DNA from: Streptomyces pacificus
GTDB lineage: Bacteria; Actinomycetota; Actinomycetes; Streptomycetales; Streptomycetaceae
Reading direction: 5' to 3'
DNA: 64,000 nucleotides
Assembly: GCF_011766325.1 (NCBI RefSeq)
Contig: NZ_BLLG01000005.1
Location: 372,001 to 436,000 of the forward strand
How positions within the stretch are numbered: the stretch's first letter is position 1; every line of letters begins with the position of its first letter. The notes beneath the pieces are model-generated. The model was not told where the DNA came from, did no database searches, and saw nothing but the letters and a program-made list of their open reading frames with translations. Made by a program: the position numbers and the translations under genes. Of this stretch, positions 28,399 to 36,480 are shown piece by piece.

Positions 28399-28451
28399 CG
28401 GAAGGGCTCCACCGGTGGTACCGGCGGGTCCGGACGACCGGGGCCCTTCCG
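28399..28451 (+). terminator. Probable aspC terminator
   Basis: CGGAAGGGC (28399-28407) pairs with GCCCTTCCG (28443-28451) around a G/C-rich loop that can fold further. It begins 45 bp after the aspC stop. Confidence 0.55.
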
Positions 28452-28540
28452 CTGCCCGGGGGTGCCGGTGCCCCGCGGCCAGGGCCGTTCCCGTATCGGG
28501 GACGGTCTTGAAGGGACGGCTCCGGGGCCCGGAGGCCCGA

Positions 28541-28661
28541 GACCGGGGCCGGGACCGGGACCGGGACTGGGACCGGGGCCGGGACCGGGACCGGGACTGG
28601 GACCGGGACCGGGGCCGGGACCGGGGCCGGGACCGGGGCCGGGACCGGGGCCGGGACCGGG
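28541..28661. repeat. GGGACC-type tandem repeat between aspC and add
   Basis: Two perfect 30-bp units (28541-28570 and 28571-28600) are followed by nearly five 12-bp units GACCGGGGCCGG. One frame would encode poly Gly-Pro, but codon context and position argue for non-coding sequence. About 590 bp separate aspC from add, and I find no gene in it. Confidence 0.85.
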
Positions 28662-28947
28662 GCACGAGGCACGGCCCCGGGTCTCTGCGGCCGGTCGCCA
28701 CAGCCCGGGCGTGCACAGCCCAGGAAACCCTCCCGGGGTGCCACGGCCCGGCGCCACGGCCCGATGCGAGGGCCCCGGGCGACCCGGTGCAACGGCCCGG
28801 GCGCCGTCCTCGACCGGGCCCGCTCCCCTCCCCCCGGGGCGTTCCGGTCGGGCGCCGTCCTCCGCGGACCGTGTTCTTTCGTTCGGGCAAGGACCCGATC
28901 GGGGAAAGGGGCTGCCGGATGCCCGGTGTGTGCGGCAAGATCCTTCA

Positions 28948-29967
28948 ATGGAGCGAGTACGCGACCTCAGCCTGCTGCCCAAGGCCCATCTGCATCTGCA
29001 CTTCACCGGGTCGATGCGGCCCGGCACCCTGCTCGAACTCGCCGACAAGTACGGCGTGCACCTCCCCGACGCACTGACCGGCGGAGAGCCGCCGAAGCTC
29101 CGGGCGACGGACGAGCGCGGCTGGTTCCGCTTCCAGCGGCTCTACGACATCGCCCGGTCCTGTCTGCGGGAGCCGGAGGACATCCGGAGGCTGGTGCGGG
29201 AGGCGGCGGAGGAGGACGTCCGGGACGGCTCGGGCTGGCTGGAGATCCAGGTCGACCCCACCTCGTACGCCCCGATGCTGGGTGGACTGATCCCCGCGCT
29301 GGAGACCATCCTCGACTCCGTGGACGAGGCGGCGCGGGAGACCGGACTGGGGATGCGCGTCGTGGTCGCCGCCAACCGGATGAAGCATCCGCTGGACGCC
29401 CGCACGCTGGCGCGGCTTGCGGTGCGCTACACCGGCCGCGGGGTGGTCGGTTTCGGCCTCTCCAACGACGAGCGCCGGGGCATGGCCCGGGACTTCGACC
29501 GCGCGTTCGCGATCGCCCGCGACGGCGGTCTGCTGGCGGCCCCGCACGGCGGCGAGTTGGCCGGACCGTCGTCGGTGCGCGACTGCCTGGACGACCTCCA
29601 CGCCTCCCGGATCGGCCACGGCGTCCGCGCGGCAGAGGATCCGCGGCTGCTGCGAAGGCTCGCGGACCGCGGGGTGACCTGCGAGGTCTGCCCGGCGTCG
29701 AACGTGGCCCTGGGGGTGTACGAGAAGCCGGAGGACGTACCCCTGCGGACGCTGTGGGACGCGGGCGTGCCCATGGCGCTGGGTGCGGACGACCCGCTGC
29801 TCTTCGGGTCGCGGCTGGCGGCCCAGTACGAGATCGCCCGGCGCCATCACGGCTTCACCGACGAGGAGCTGGCCGAGTTCGCCCGCCAGTCGGTCCGGGC
29901 CTCGGCGGCTCCGAGGCAGGTGCGCGAAGCCCTGCTGGGCGGGATCGACGAGTGGCTGAAGGACTGA
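28948..29967 (+). CDS. add: Adenosine deaminase
   Basis: The 339-residue protein has the adenosine/AMP deaminase fold and would convert adenosine to inosine. Metal ligands are visible in LHLHFTGS (His about 16 and 18), the catalytic region in AAPHGGELAG, then RIGHGV, CPASNVALG and GADDPLLFG (the Asp pair). The ATG at 28948 (MERVRDLSLLPKAH) fits the family start; longer in-frame starts run through the repeat. There is no Shine-Dalgarno sequence, and CAAGAT six bases before the ATG could be a -10 box, so a leaderless transcript is possible. Confidence 0.93.
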   Translation: MERVRDLSLLPKAHLHLHFTGSMRPGTLLELADKYGVHLPDALTGGEPPKLRATDERGWFRFQRLYDIARSCLREPEDIRRLVREAAEEDVRDGSGWLEIQVDPTSYAPMLGGLIPALETILDSVDEAARETGLGMRVVVAANRMKHPLDARTLARLAVRYTGRGVVGFGLSNDERRGMARDFDRAFAIARDGGLLAAPHGGELAGPSSVRDCLDDLHASRIGHGVRAAEDPRLLRRLADRGVTCEVCPASNVALGVYEKPEDVPLRTLWDAGVPMALGADDPLLFGSRLAAQYEIARRHHGFTDEELAEFARQSVRASAAPRQVREALLGGIDEWLKD

Positions 29968-30205
29968 CCGGGCCCGCTCGTGGGCCCCGTCGTCGGCGCC
30001 GGTGACGGGTGCCGGCGACGGGCCCCGTGCGGCGCAGGGCGCCCGGCGCGGAATCGGTCCGGCACGGAATGCGCCCGGGTCCCCGGACGTCCGGGGAGGG
30101 GAGGCGGGAGCCGAGGGCGCGGCCTTCCGCCCGCCCCGTCGCAGCGGACCCCGCGTGACGCCGCATGACGCCGCGCGAGGCCGTGCGGTGCCGCCCCGGA
30201 CGGCC

Positions 30206-31261
30206 TCAGATGCTGACGCCCACCGTCACGGGTTCGTTGACGAGCGTGACCCCGAAGGCGTCGCGGACCCCGGCGACCACCTCGCGAGCCAGGGCGAGGA
30301 GGTCCTCGGTGGTGGCCTCGCCGCGGTTGGTGAGGGCCAGGGTGTGCTTGGTGGAGATCCGGGCGGGGCCGCCGCCGTACCCCTTGGGGAAACCGGCCTT
30401 GTCGATGAGCCAGGCGGCGGAGGTCTTGGTGTGCCCGTCGCCGGCCGGGTAGGCGGGCGCGGAGGCGTCCTCGCCGAGCCGGTCCCGCACCCGGCCGAGG
30501 AAGGCCTCGTACTCCCCCGCCGACAGGATCGGGTTGGTGAAGAAGGAACCGGCCGACCAGGTGTCGTGGTCGTCGGGGTCGAGGACCATGCCCTTGCCGG
30601 CACGCAGCTTCAGGACCGTCTCTCGGGCCGCGGCCAGCGGCACCCGGTCGCCGGCCCCGACCCCGAGGGCCCGTGCGGTCTCGGCGTACCTGAGGGGAGC
30701 GGACAGGCCCCCCGCATCCTCCAGCCGGAAGCGGACGCGCAGCACCACATAGCGGTCGGGGGCGGCCTTGAAGCGGCTGTGGCGGTAGGTGAAACCGCAG
30801 TCGGCGTTCGGCACGGTGACCGTCCCGCCGGTGCGCCGGTCGTAGACGACGACCTCGGTGATGGTGCTGGAGACCTCCTGGCCGTACGCCCCGACGTTCT
30901 GGATCGGGGTGGCACCGGCCGAGCCGGGGATGCCGGACAGGCATTCCACTCCGGCGAGTCCGGCCTCGACGGTGCGGGCCACGGCATCGCTCCAGACCTC
31001 GCCCGCAGCGAGTTCCAGCTCCCCGCCCTCCAGCCGGAAGCCGGTGGTGGCGATGCGCAGGGCGGTCCCCTCGAACCCCTTGTCCCCGATCACCAGGTTG
31101 CTGCCGCCGCCGATCAGCAGCAGCGGGGTCCCGGCGGCGTCCGCCTCCCGCACGGTGGCGATCACCTCGTCGTCGGTGGTGGCCGTGACGAGACGGGTGG
31201 CAGGACCGCCCAGGCGGAAGGTGGTCAGCGGGGCGAGGGGCGCGTCGTGGAGTTCCAGCAC
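30206..31261 (-). CDS. murB: UDP-N-acetylenolpyruvoylglucosamine reductase
   Basis: MurB is the FAD enzyme that reduces UDP-GlcNAc-enolpyruvate to UDP-MurNAc in peptidoglycan synthesis. From the GTG at 31261 the protein has 351 residues and starts LELHDAPLAPLTTF, a common actinobacterial MurB start. FAD-binding signatures are LLIGGGSNLVIGD and SGIPGSAGATPIQNVGAYGQE, and the catalytic serine is in AGSFFTNPIL. The upstream in-frame ATG at 31501 was rejected because the extension has no similarity to known MurB. It is transcribed toward add and follows the dehydratase pair by 277 bp. Confidence 0.95.
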   Translation of the reverse strand: MLELHDAPLAPLTTFRLGGPATRLVTATTDDEVIATVREADAAGTPLLLIGGGSNLVIGDKGFEGTALRIATTGFRLEGGELELAAGEVWSDAVARTVEAGLAGVECLSGIPGSAGATPIQNVGAYGQEVSSTITEVVVYDRRTGGTVTVPNADCGFTYRHSRFKAAPDRYVVLRVRFRLEDAGGLSAPLRYAETARALGVGAGDRVPLAAARETVLKLRAGKGMVLDPDDHDTWSAGSFFTNPILSAGEYEAFLGRVRDRLGEDASAPAYPAGDGHTKTSAAWLIDKAGFPKGYGGGPARISTKHTLALTNRGEATTEDLLALAREVVAGVRDAFGVTLVNEPVTVGVSI

Positions 31262-31268
31262 GGGGACA

Positions 31269-31274
31269 AGAGTA
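31269..31274 (-). promoter_or_regulatory. Candidate -10 box for leaderless murB mRNA
   Basis: On the minus strand TACTCT lies seven bases before the murB GTG and there is no Shine-Dalgarno sequence. This spacing would start transcription at or near the start codon. A matching -35 is weak. Confidence 0.4.
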
Positions 31275-31538
31275 CGGTCCGGTCGGCAGCCGTCCGGGGC
31301 TGGCGGGACCCTGGGGCGGGCGGGACCCTGCGCTCGGGGAAGGCCCACCCGATCGTCCGCGAGCGTCCGGACTCCCCGGCAGGCCCTCTGCGTTTCCGCG
31401 TTCGCCCGGCCTGGCCCCGGACACAACGGGCGTACCCCGACCCGGCAGGGCCCCCGCAGGCGCGCCGCCGCGGCCGGGCGCACCGCCACGGTCGGGCGCA
31501 CCGCACCCCGGTGTCCGGCCGCACCCCGGTGTCCGGCC

Positions 31539-31967
31539 TCAGGCGAGGCGGACGACCGCCCGGGACATCCCCAGTACCTTCTGGCCCGCCGAGACCGCCG
31601 TCAGGTCGACGCGCACCAGGTTGCCGTCCAGCTTGGCCGCGACCTTGCCGCCGACCTCGATCACCGCGCCCTGGCCGTCGTCCGGCACGACCACCGGCCT
31701 GGTGAAGCGAACCCCGTACTCGACGACCGCACCCGGGTCGCCCAGCCAGTCGGTGACCACCCGCGCCGCCTCGGCCATCGTGAACATGCCGTGTGCGATC
31801 ACGTCCGGGAGGCCGACCTCCCTGGCGAACTTCTCGTTCCAGTGGATCGGGTTGAAGTCCCCGGATGCGCCCGCGTACCGGACCAGCGCGGCCCGGTCCA
31901 CCGGGAAGGTCCGCGCCGGCAGTTCGGTCCCGACCTCGACGTCCTCGTATGCGATCTTCGCCGCCAT
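31539..31967 (-). CDS. MaoC-like (3R)-hydroxyacyl dehydratase, HadB-type
   Basis: A 142-residue single hot-dog domain. The hydratase-2 motif is complete: YAGASGDFNPIHWNEKFA supplies the catalytic Asp and His, followed by GLPDVIAHGMFTM. In mycobacteria HadB with these residues forms a heterodimer with a non-catalytic HadA to dehydrate 3-hydroxyacyl-ACP. Here the HadA-like gene is directly upstream, ending 4 bp before this ATG (31967), so a heterodimer is likely. In a streptomycete it would serve ordinary fatty-acid rather than mycolic-acid synthesis, which is inference. Confidence 0.88.
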   Translation of the reverse strand: MAAKIAYEDVEVGTELPARTFPVDRAALVRYAGASGDFNPIHWNEKFAREVGLPDVIAHGMFTMAEAARVVTDWLGDPGAVVEYGVRFTRPVVVPDDGQGAVIEVGGKVAAKLDGNLVRVDLTAVSAGQKVLGMSRAVVRLA

Positions 31968-31971
31968 GGGG

Positions 31972-32424
31972 TCAGTCCTCCTCGGCGGCGCGCGCCACCA
32001 GCTTGGTCCACGCGGTGACGACATGCTCTCCGGCCTCGTCGCGCACCTCACCGCGAATGTCCAGGATGTCGTTGCCCGCGAGCGACTTGATCGCCTCGAT
32101 CGTGGAGGTGACCGTCAGGCGGTCCCCCGCCCGCACCGGACGGGCGTAGGCGAACCGCTGGTCCCCGTGCACCACGCGGCTGTAGTCCAGGCCCAGCTGC
32201 GGGTCCTCGACGACCTGTCCGGCCGCCTTGAACGTGATGGCGAACACAAAGGTCGGCGGGGCGATCACGTCCGGGTGTCCGAGCCGGCGGGCGGCCCCGG
32301 GGTCCGTGTACGCGGGGTTGGCGTCACCGATCGCCTCCGCGAACTCCCGGATCTTCTCCCGGCCGACCTCGTACGGCGCGGTGGGCGGATAGCTCCGCCC
32401 GACGAAGGACTGGTCGAGCGCCAT
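31972..32424 (-). CDS. FAS1-like/MaoC N-terminal dehydratase subunit, HadA-type
   Basis: A 150-residue hot-dog protein from the ATG at 32424, with AGGAGGT ten bases upstream. It matches the MaoC_dehydrat_N/FAS1-like family (SFVGRSYPPTAPYEVGREKI, AIGDANPAYTDPGAA). The segment where HadB has GDFNPIH reads GDANPAYTD, so the catalytic His is absent and this is probably the structural, substrate-binding partner. It is followed at once by the HadB-type gene. Confidence 0.87.
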   Translation of the reverse strand: MALDQSFVGRSYPPTAPYEVGREKIREFAEAIGDANPAYTDPGAARRLGHPDVIAPPTFVFAITFKAAGQVVEDPQLGLDYSRVVHGDQRFAYARPVRAGDRLTVTSTIEAIKSLAGNDILDIRGEVRDEAGEHVVTAWTKLVARAAEED

Positions 32425-32544
32425 GGACTCGCTACCTCCTGTTTTTCCCTTACTGGCCGATGGCACCGGAAGACCCGCCGGTAGCCCCGGGACAAACGAC
32501 ACGAGGCCGCCCCCGGTGGGGGCGGCCTCGCATACGAGCCTGAT

Positions 32545-32709
32545 TCAGCGCGTCTCGCGGTGCGCGGTGTGGGAGTTGCAGCGCGGGCAGTGCTTCTTCA
32601 TCTCAAGACGGTCCGGGTTGTTGCGCCGGTTCTTCTTGGTGATGTAGTTCCGCTCCTTGCACTCCACGCAGGCCAGCGTGATCTTCGGGCGGACGTCGGT
32701 GGCAGCCAC
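32545..32709 (-). CDS. rpmG: 50S ribosomal protein L33
   Basis: A 54-residue L33 from the GTG at 32709, with AAGGAG seven bases upstream. CVEC and CPRC are both present, so this is the zinc-binding (C+) form rather than the zinc-free paralogue that streptomycetes often induce under zinc limitation. It precedes the dehydratase pair and follows tRNA-Met. Confidence 0.96.
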
Positions 32710-32795
32710 GTGAGTGCTCCTTGGACGGATGGACGGATGGAACGCAGAAAAGAGTAGCCGATCGAAGGACCGACCCCGCAATCGGCTACTGTGCG

Positions 32796-32868
32796 TAGCG
32801 GTGACCGGACTTGAACCGGTGACACAGCGATTATGAGCCGCTTGCTCTACCGACTGAGCTACACCGCT
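32796..32868 (-). tRNA. tRNA-Met (CAT anticodon)
   Basis: A 73-nt minus-strand tRNA with acceptor stem AGCGGTG/CACCGCT, anticodon stem-loop GCGGCTCATAATCGC (CAT) and T-arm ACCGGTTCAAGTCCGGT. Its first base pair is A-U, so an initiator role is not excluded by the stem alone, but the overall sequence resembles elongator tRNA-Met. Confidence 0.95.
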
Positions 32869-32882
32869 TTGATGCAGGATCC

Positions 32883-32900
32883 CCTCGCCCGAAGGCGAGG
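32883..32900 (-). terminator. Hairpin between tRNA-Thr and tRNA-Met
   Basis: CCTCGCC pairs with GGCGAGG around a CGAA tetraloop in the 47-bp spacer. It may act in processing of the tRNA precursor or in weak termination. Confidence 0.45.
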
Positions 32901-32915
32901 ATCACCCAACACCAG

Positions 32916-32988
32916 AGCCCCAATACGGAATCGAACCGTAGACCTTCTCCTTACCATGGAGACGCTCTGCCGACTGAGCTATTGGGGC
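32916..32988 (-). tRNA. tRNA-Thr (GGT anticodon)
   Basis: A 73-nt minus-strand tRNA with acceptor stem GCCCCAA/TTGGGGC, anticodon arm TCTCCATGGTAAGGAGA (GGT), T-arm TACGGTTCGATTCCGTA and discriminator T on the DNA. It lies 47 bp upstream of tRNA-Met. Confidence 0.96.
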
Positions 32989-32999
32989 GAGCGATGAAG

Positions 33000-33029
33000 A
33001 CATTACACGGTCGCCCACCGATCGCCCAA
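33000..33029 (-). promoter_or_regulatory. Promoter of the tRNA-Thr/tRNA-Met/rpmG unit
   Basis: On the minus strand TTGGGC (33024-33029) and TAATGT (33000-33005) are spaced by 18 bp, just upstream of tRNA-Thr. Confidence 0.6.
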
Positions 33030-33412
33030 ATCCGTTCACAGGCGACGCTGACCCCCTTCGAGGCGGACCGCTACACACCGATACAACCCTGTGCATGGTG
33101 ATGTGTTCCGGCGTGGTTCCGGCACAAGGCCGGCACGGTTGCCCAGCGGTCCGGGCACGCCCGCCGCCCCTACCCCTCGGCGGGCACCGCCGTCCCCACC
33201 CGCAGTCCCCACCCGTCGCCCCCACCCATTCACTCCACCCATCACCCCACCCCCCGCGCCCGCCCCCCTGCGCCACTTGCGGCCACACCGGTACGACTAT
33301 TGCGCTCTTCCTCGATGCGGGGTCGGGGCGCCCCTAAGGTCTGTCACACGCCGGGTGATCTTGATCGTCCCGCGGGCCGACCGCAGGCCACTCCCCCGCC
33401 CTCAGGAGCGCG
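33030..33412. other. Intergenic region upstream of the amidohydrolase
   Basis: About 380 bp, strikingly C-rich on the plus strand between 33150 and 33280, with no gene or clear promoter. Confidence 0.5.
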
Positions 33413-34660
33413 ATGCCCGACAGCCAGGCGCAGCCGCCCGACGGCGCCACCGCGGACAGCACCACACTGCTCCTGAGCGGCGCCAGGCTCACCGACGGAC
33501 GCACGGTCGACGTGCGGCTGAGCGGCGCGCGCATCGAGGCCGTCGGCACCGCCGGCAGCCTGAGCTCCGCGGCGACGGCGCGCTCGGCCCGCGTGGACCT
33601 CGGCGGCTATCTGCTGCTGCCCGCCCCCGCCGAGCCGCACGGCCACGCCGACACCGCGCTCACCGCGCTCGCGCCGGAGGGGCCGGTGTCGTACACCGCC
33701 GAGGACGTGCAGAGGCGCGCCACCGAGGCAGCGCTGCTCCAGCTCGGGCACGGGGCGACGGCCCTGCGCTCGCACGTGCGGATCGGCGATGTCCAGGGAC
33801 TCGGCCCGTTGGAGGCCGTACTGGAGGCACGACGGGCGCTGCGCGGACTCGCCGAGGTGACGACCGTCGCCGTACCCCGGCTGCTGACCGGGGTGGCGGG
33901 CGCGGACGGCCTCGCGATGCTGCGGGACGCGCTGAAAGCGGGCGCTTCCGTGGTGGGCGGCAGCCCGGACGCCGATCCGGATCCGACCGGCTACACGGAG
34001 GCGGTACTGGAGGCCGCTGCCGAGCACGGCTGCCCGGTGGACCTGCACACCGACGGCGACGATCCCGCGCGGCTGGCCCGGCTCGCCGCCATGGCCGGGG
34101 GCCTGCGTCCCGGGGTGTCGATCGGCCCGTGCGCCGGTCTTGCCCGGTTGCCCGCGGATGTGGCATCCCGGACGGCGGACCAGCTGGCCGCCGCCGGGGT
34201 CACGGTCGTCTGCCTTCCGCAGGGCGGCTGCGCGGGCTCCGAACTGCGCGGGGTCGCTCCCGTGCGGCTGCTGCGGGCGGCAGGAGTGCCCGTCGCCGCG
34301 GGCAGCGGGGCGATGCGGGACGTGGCGAATCCGGTGGGCCGCGGCGACCCGCTGGAGGCTGCCTTCCTGCTCGCCTCGCAGGGCGGGCTGCGGGTCCCGG
34401 ACGCGTACGACGCCGTCAGCGCGGCGGCGCGGGCGGCGATGGGCCTGCCGGAGGTGCGGCTGGAGGCGGGCTTCCCGGCGGAACTCCTCGCCGTCCGGGG
34501 CGAGCGGCTTGCGGGCGTCCTCTCACTCGCATACAGCCGGATCGTCATCCACCGGGGACGCGTGGTGGCCCGGACCAGCGCGGTACGGGAGTACTGCGAC
34601 TCGGCGGCGGCGGTGGCACTGGAGCTGCCACGACAGGGGCGTCCCGATCCGAGGCCGTGA
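33413..34660 (+). CDS. Amidohydrolase-like protein (cytosine-deaminase group), active site degenerate
   Basis: A 415-residue protein with AGGAG four bases before the ATG. The composite-domain N-terminus, the metal motif AEPHGHAD (His 76 and 78) and the C-terminal LAVRGERL..V...RIVIHRGRVV tail identify the amidohydrolase superfamily near cytosine deaminase. His 212 is kept in VDLHTDG, but the expected following Glu (HCDE in E. coli CodA) is Gly 215. The usual SH motif reads SIGPC, and the metal-binding Asp of the late strand is Gly 299 in GSGAMRD. A normal deaminase reaction therefore looks unlikely; a pseudoenzyme or altered chemistry is inferred. It is monocistronic and followed by a repeat-rich gap. 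Confidence 0.8.
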   Translation: MPDSQAQPPDGATADSTTLLLSGARLTDGRTVDVRLSGARIEAVGTAGSLSSAATARSARVDLGGYLLLPAPAEPHGHADTALTALAPEGPVSYTAEDVQRRATEAALLQLGHGATALRSHVRIGDVQGLGPLEAVLEARRALRGLAEVTTVAVPRLLTGVAGADGLAMLRDALKAGASVVGGSPDADPDPTGYTEAVLEAAAEHGCPVDLHTDGDDPARLARLAAMAGGLRPGVSIGPCAGLARLPADVASRTADQLAAAGVTVVCLPQGGCAGSELRGVAPVRLLRAAGVPVAAGSGAMRDVANPVGRGDPLEAAFLLASQGGLRVPDAYDAVSAAARAAMGLPEVRLEAGFPAELLAVRGERLAGVLSLAYSRIVIHRGRVVARTSAVREYCDSAAAVALELPRQGRPDPRP

Positions 34661-35158
34661 GGGAGGCGGGCCGGAAACCGGGCAGAGGGCGGGCGGGGTG
34701 CGTGTGGAGACCGGGCAGCGGGCGGGCGAAGCCGGTTCGGGGACATGGGCGGGAGTGGGGCATGGCGGAAAGAGCCGGGCCGGGAGGCACGGGGCGCGGG
34801 TGGAGGCGGGAGCCAGGAGCCGGGAGCCGGGAGCCGGGAGCCGATAGACGGGAGCCGATAGACGGGGGACGCGCACGCGATCGGACCCGGTCGGGGCTGC
34901 TGGTTGGACCGGCTGGAGCCGAAGCCGCTCCAGCCGGCGCGTCCGGGCCGGACCGGGCCGCCCGGGCCGAACCAGGCCCGTATACGCCGCTGCGCCGCCG
35001 GGTGCCGTGACCCGTGACTCCGACACGGCGGGCGAAAGCCAAGAAAACGGGTGAAAGACAAGAAAACGGGGCGCGCTCCGGCGCCCGGCCGACATCAGCC
35101 CCTCCGGGTCCCCGGCCGGCGCGCGCACGGGGAGCCGGACGGGCGTACGGTCGGGAGC
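34661..35158. other. Intergenic region with short G-rich repeats
   Basis: About 500 bp without a convincing gene. Positions 34808-34866 hold tandem GGGAGCC units, ending in two copies of a 14-bp variant GGGAGCCGATAGAC. The sequence resembles replication-slippage repeats seen in other gaps of this window. Confidence 0.7.
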
Positions 35159-35815
35159 ATGCGGATAGTCATCGCCGGAGGACACGGCCAGATCGCGATG
35201 CGCCTGGAGCGGCTGCTCGCCGCCGGCGGGCACGAGCCCGTGGGCATCATCCGGAAACCGGAGCACGGCGACGACCTACGGGAGGCTGGTGCGGAGCCCC
35301 GCCTGCTCGACCTCGAGTCCGCTTCGGTGGAGGAGGTCGCGGCGGTGCTCCAGGACGCGGACGCGGCGGTGTTCGCGGCGGGCGCCGGTCCGGGGAGCAG
35401 TGCCGAGCGGAAGAAGACGGTGGACCGGGACGCCGCGGTCCTCTTCGCCGACGCGGCCGAACGGGCCGGGGTGAGGCGGTACGTCGTCGTGTCGTCCATG
35501 GGCGCCGACCCCGGCCACCGGGGCGACGAGGTGTTCGACGCGTACCTGCGGATGAAGGGCGAGGCGGACGCCTACGTCATGGGCAAGGAAGCCCTGGACT
35601 GGACGATCCTGCGCCCCGGGATGCTGACGAACGACGCCGGCAACGGGCTCGTCCGGCTGGAGGCCGGCACCGGGCGCGGGACCATCCCCCGGGACGATGT
35701 GGCCGCTGTGGTGGCCGAACTGCTGGACGGTTCGGCGACGGCGGGGCTGGTCCTGGACGTGATCAGCGGCAATGTGCCCGTCACGGTCGCGGTGAAGGCG
35801 ATCGCGGGCAACTGA
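35159..35815 (+). CDS. NAD(P)H-binding atypical short-chain reductase-like protein
   Basis: A 218-residue Rossmann protein from the ATG at 35159 (MRIVIAGGHGQIAMRLERLL), preferred over an upstream in-frame ATG at 35051. The glycine motif GGHGQIA is the GxxGxxG-like form of the SDR_a5/NmrA-like group. VSSMGAD is near the usual Ser, and YLRMKGEADAYV looks like the YxxxK region in altered form. The substrate is unknown; members act as reductases or NAD(P)-sensing regulators. GGGAG lies close to the start. Confidence 0.85.
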   Translation: MRIVIAGGHGQIAMRLERLLAAGGHEPVGIIRKPEHGDDLREAGAEPRLLDLESASVEEVAAVLQDADAAVFAAGAGPGSSAERKKTVDRDAAVLFADAAERAGVRRYVVVSSMGADPGHRGDEVFDAYLRMKGEADAYVMGKEALDWTILRPGMLTNDAGNGLVRLEAGTGRGTIPRDDVAAVVAELLDGSATAGLVLDVISGNVPVTVAVKAIAGN

Positions 35816-36287
35816 GCCCCCGCCGCTTCGGCGCCCGGCCGTGAGGAGGCAGGCGCCCCGGGCGGGCCTGGACGGGGCCCCGGGCAACTACACACGCGCC
35901 CCGTCCCGAACCCCGCCCGAGTCAGGGCTCGGCTAGGGGCTCGGGTAGGGCCAGTACGGTTGGGGCCCGGGGCCAAGCCCGGATGAACGGGGGGGACGGG
36001 ACAGCCCCCCATCCGGCCGATCCGACCGGCCACCGGCGTGCGGGACGTGTGACGCGGCGGCGCGGAGCGCGGGCAACCGCCGACTCATCGTCATCGACGC
36101 TGCCCGGAGCACGAGTTGCCCCAGGGACCGCCCGCCGGTCGGCCGCTACCCGCTCCGGCGGCATTCCCCCTCTCCGTACACCGCGCCGGCGCCCCCACGT
36201 TCCGCCGGTGTCTCGAGCAGCAGGCTCGCTGCATGCAGGCCGAGCCGGTCATCCCGGGGCGACACCCGACGGCACCAGCCCGCCCGA
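35816..36287. other. Intergenic region upstream of the SLT gene
   Basis: About 470 bp with no gene that I can support. A 10-bp palindrome CTGCATGCAG at 36229-36238 is flanked by GGCTCG/CGAGCC. I looked for a c-di-AMP (ydaO) riboswitch, often found before streptomycete cell-wall hydrolases, and did not find its conserved core. Confidence 0.45.
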
Positions 36288-36304
36288 CCCGTCACCGTGA
36301 CGGG
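36288..36304. promoter_or_regulatory. Perfect 17-bp palindrome before the SLT gene
   Basis: CCCGTCAC-C-GTGACGGG is an exact inverted repeat just upstream of an unusually A/T-rich 55-bp stretch (36305-36360) that probably holds the promoter. It looks like an operator for a dimeric regulator. Confidence 0.5.
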
Positions 36305-36480
36305 AAACACACCCCATATGACACGGTATTTATTGCCTTGTGGCGCCAATCACAGAATTGCCCCTTGCCGCCACCCACCCTCATTCGGATGCTGAAACCC
36401 CCGGCGGCGGAAACCCCCATTCCCGATTAACCGCCCCACATGGGATCAGACCTTCAGCATTCATGCGAAAGGGCGGCGTC

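Noticed and set aside
28541-28661. Possible CRISPR array
   Set aside because: Units are contiguous and G/C-only, without unique spacers or cas genes.
28462-28947. N-terminal extension of add through the Gly-Pro repeat
   Set aside because: The extension is repeat-derived and the family start fits the ATG at 28948.
35816-36480. ydaO (c-di-AMP) riboswitch before the SLT gene
   Set aside because: I could not find the conserved core sequences or pairing; only simple palindromes are present.
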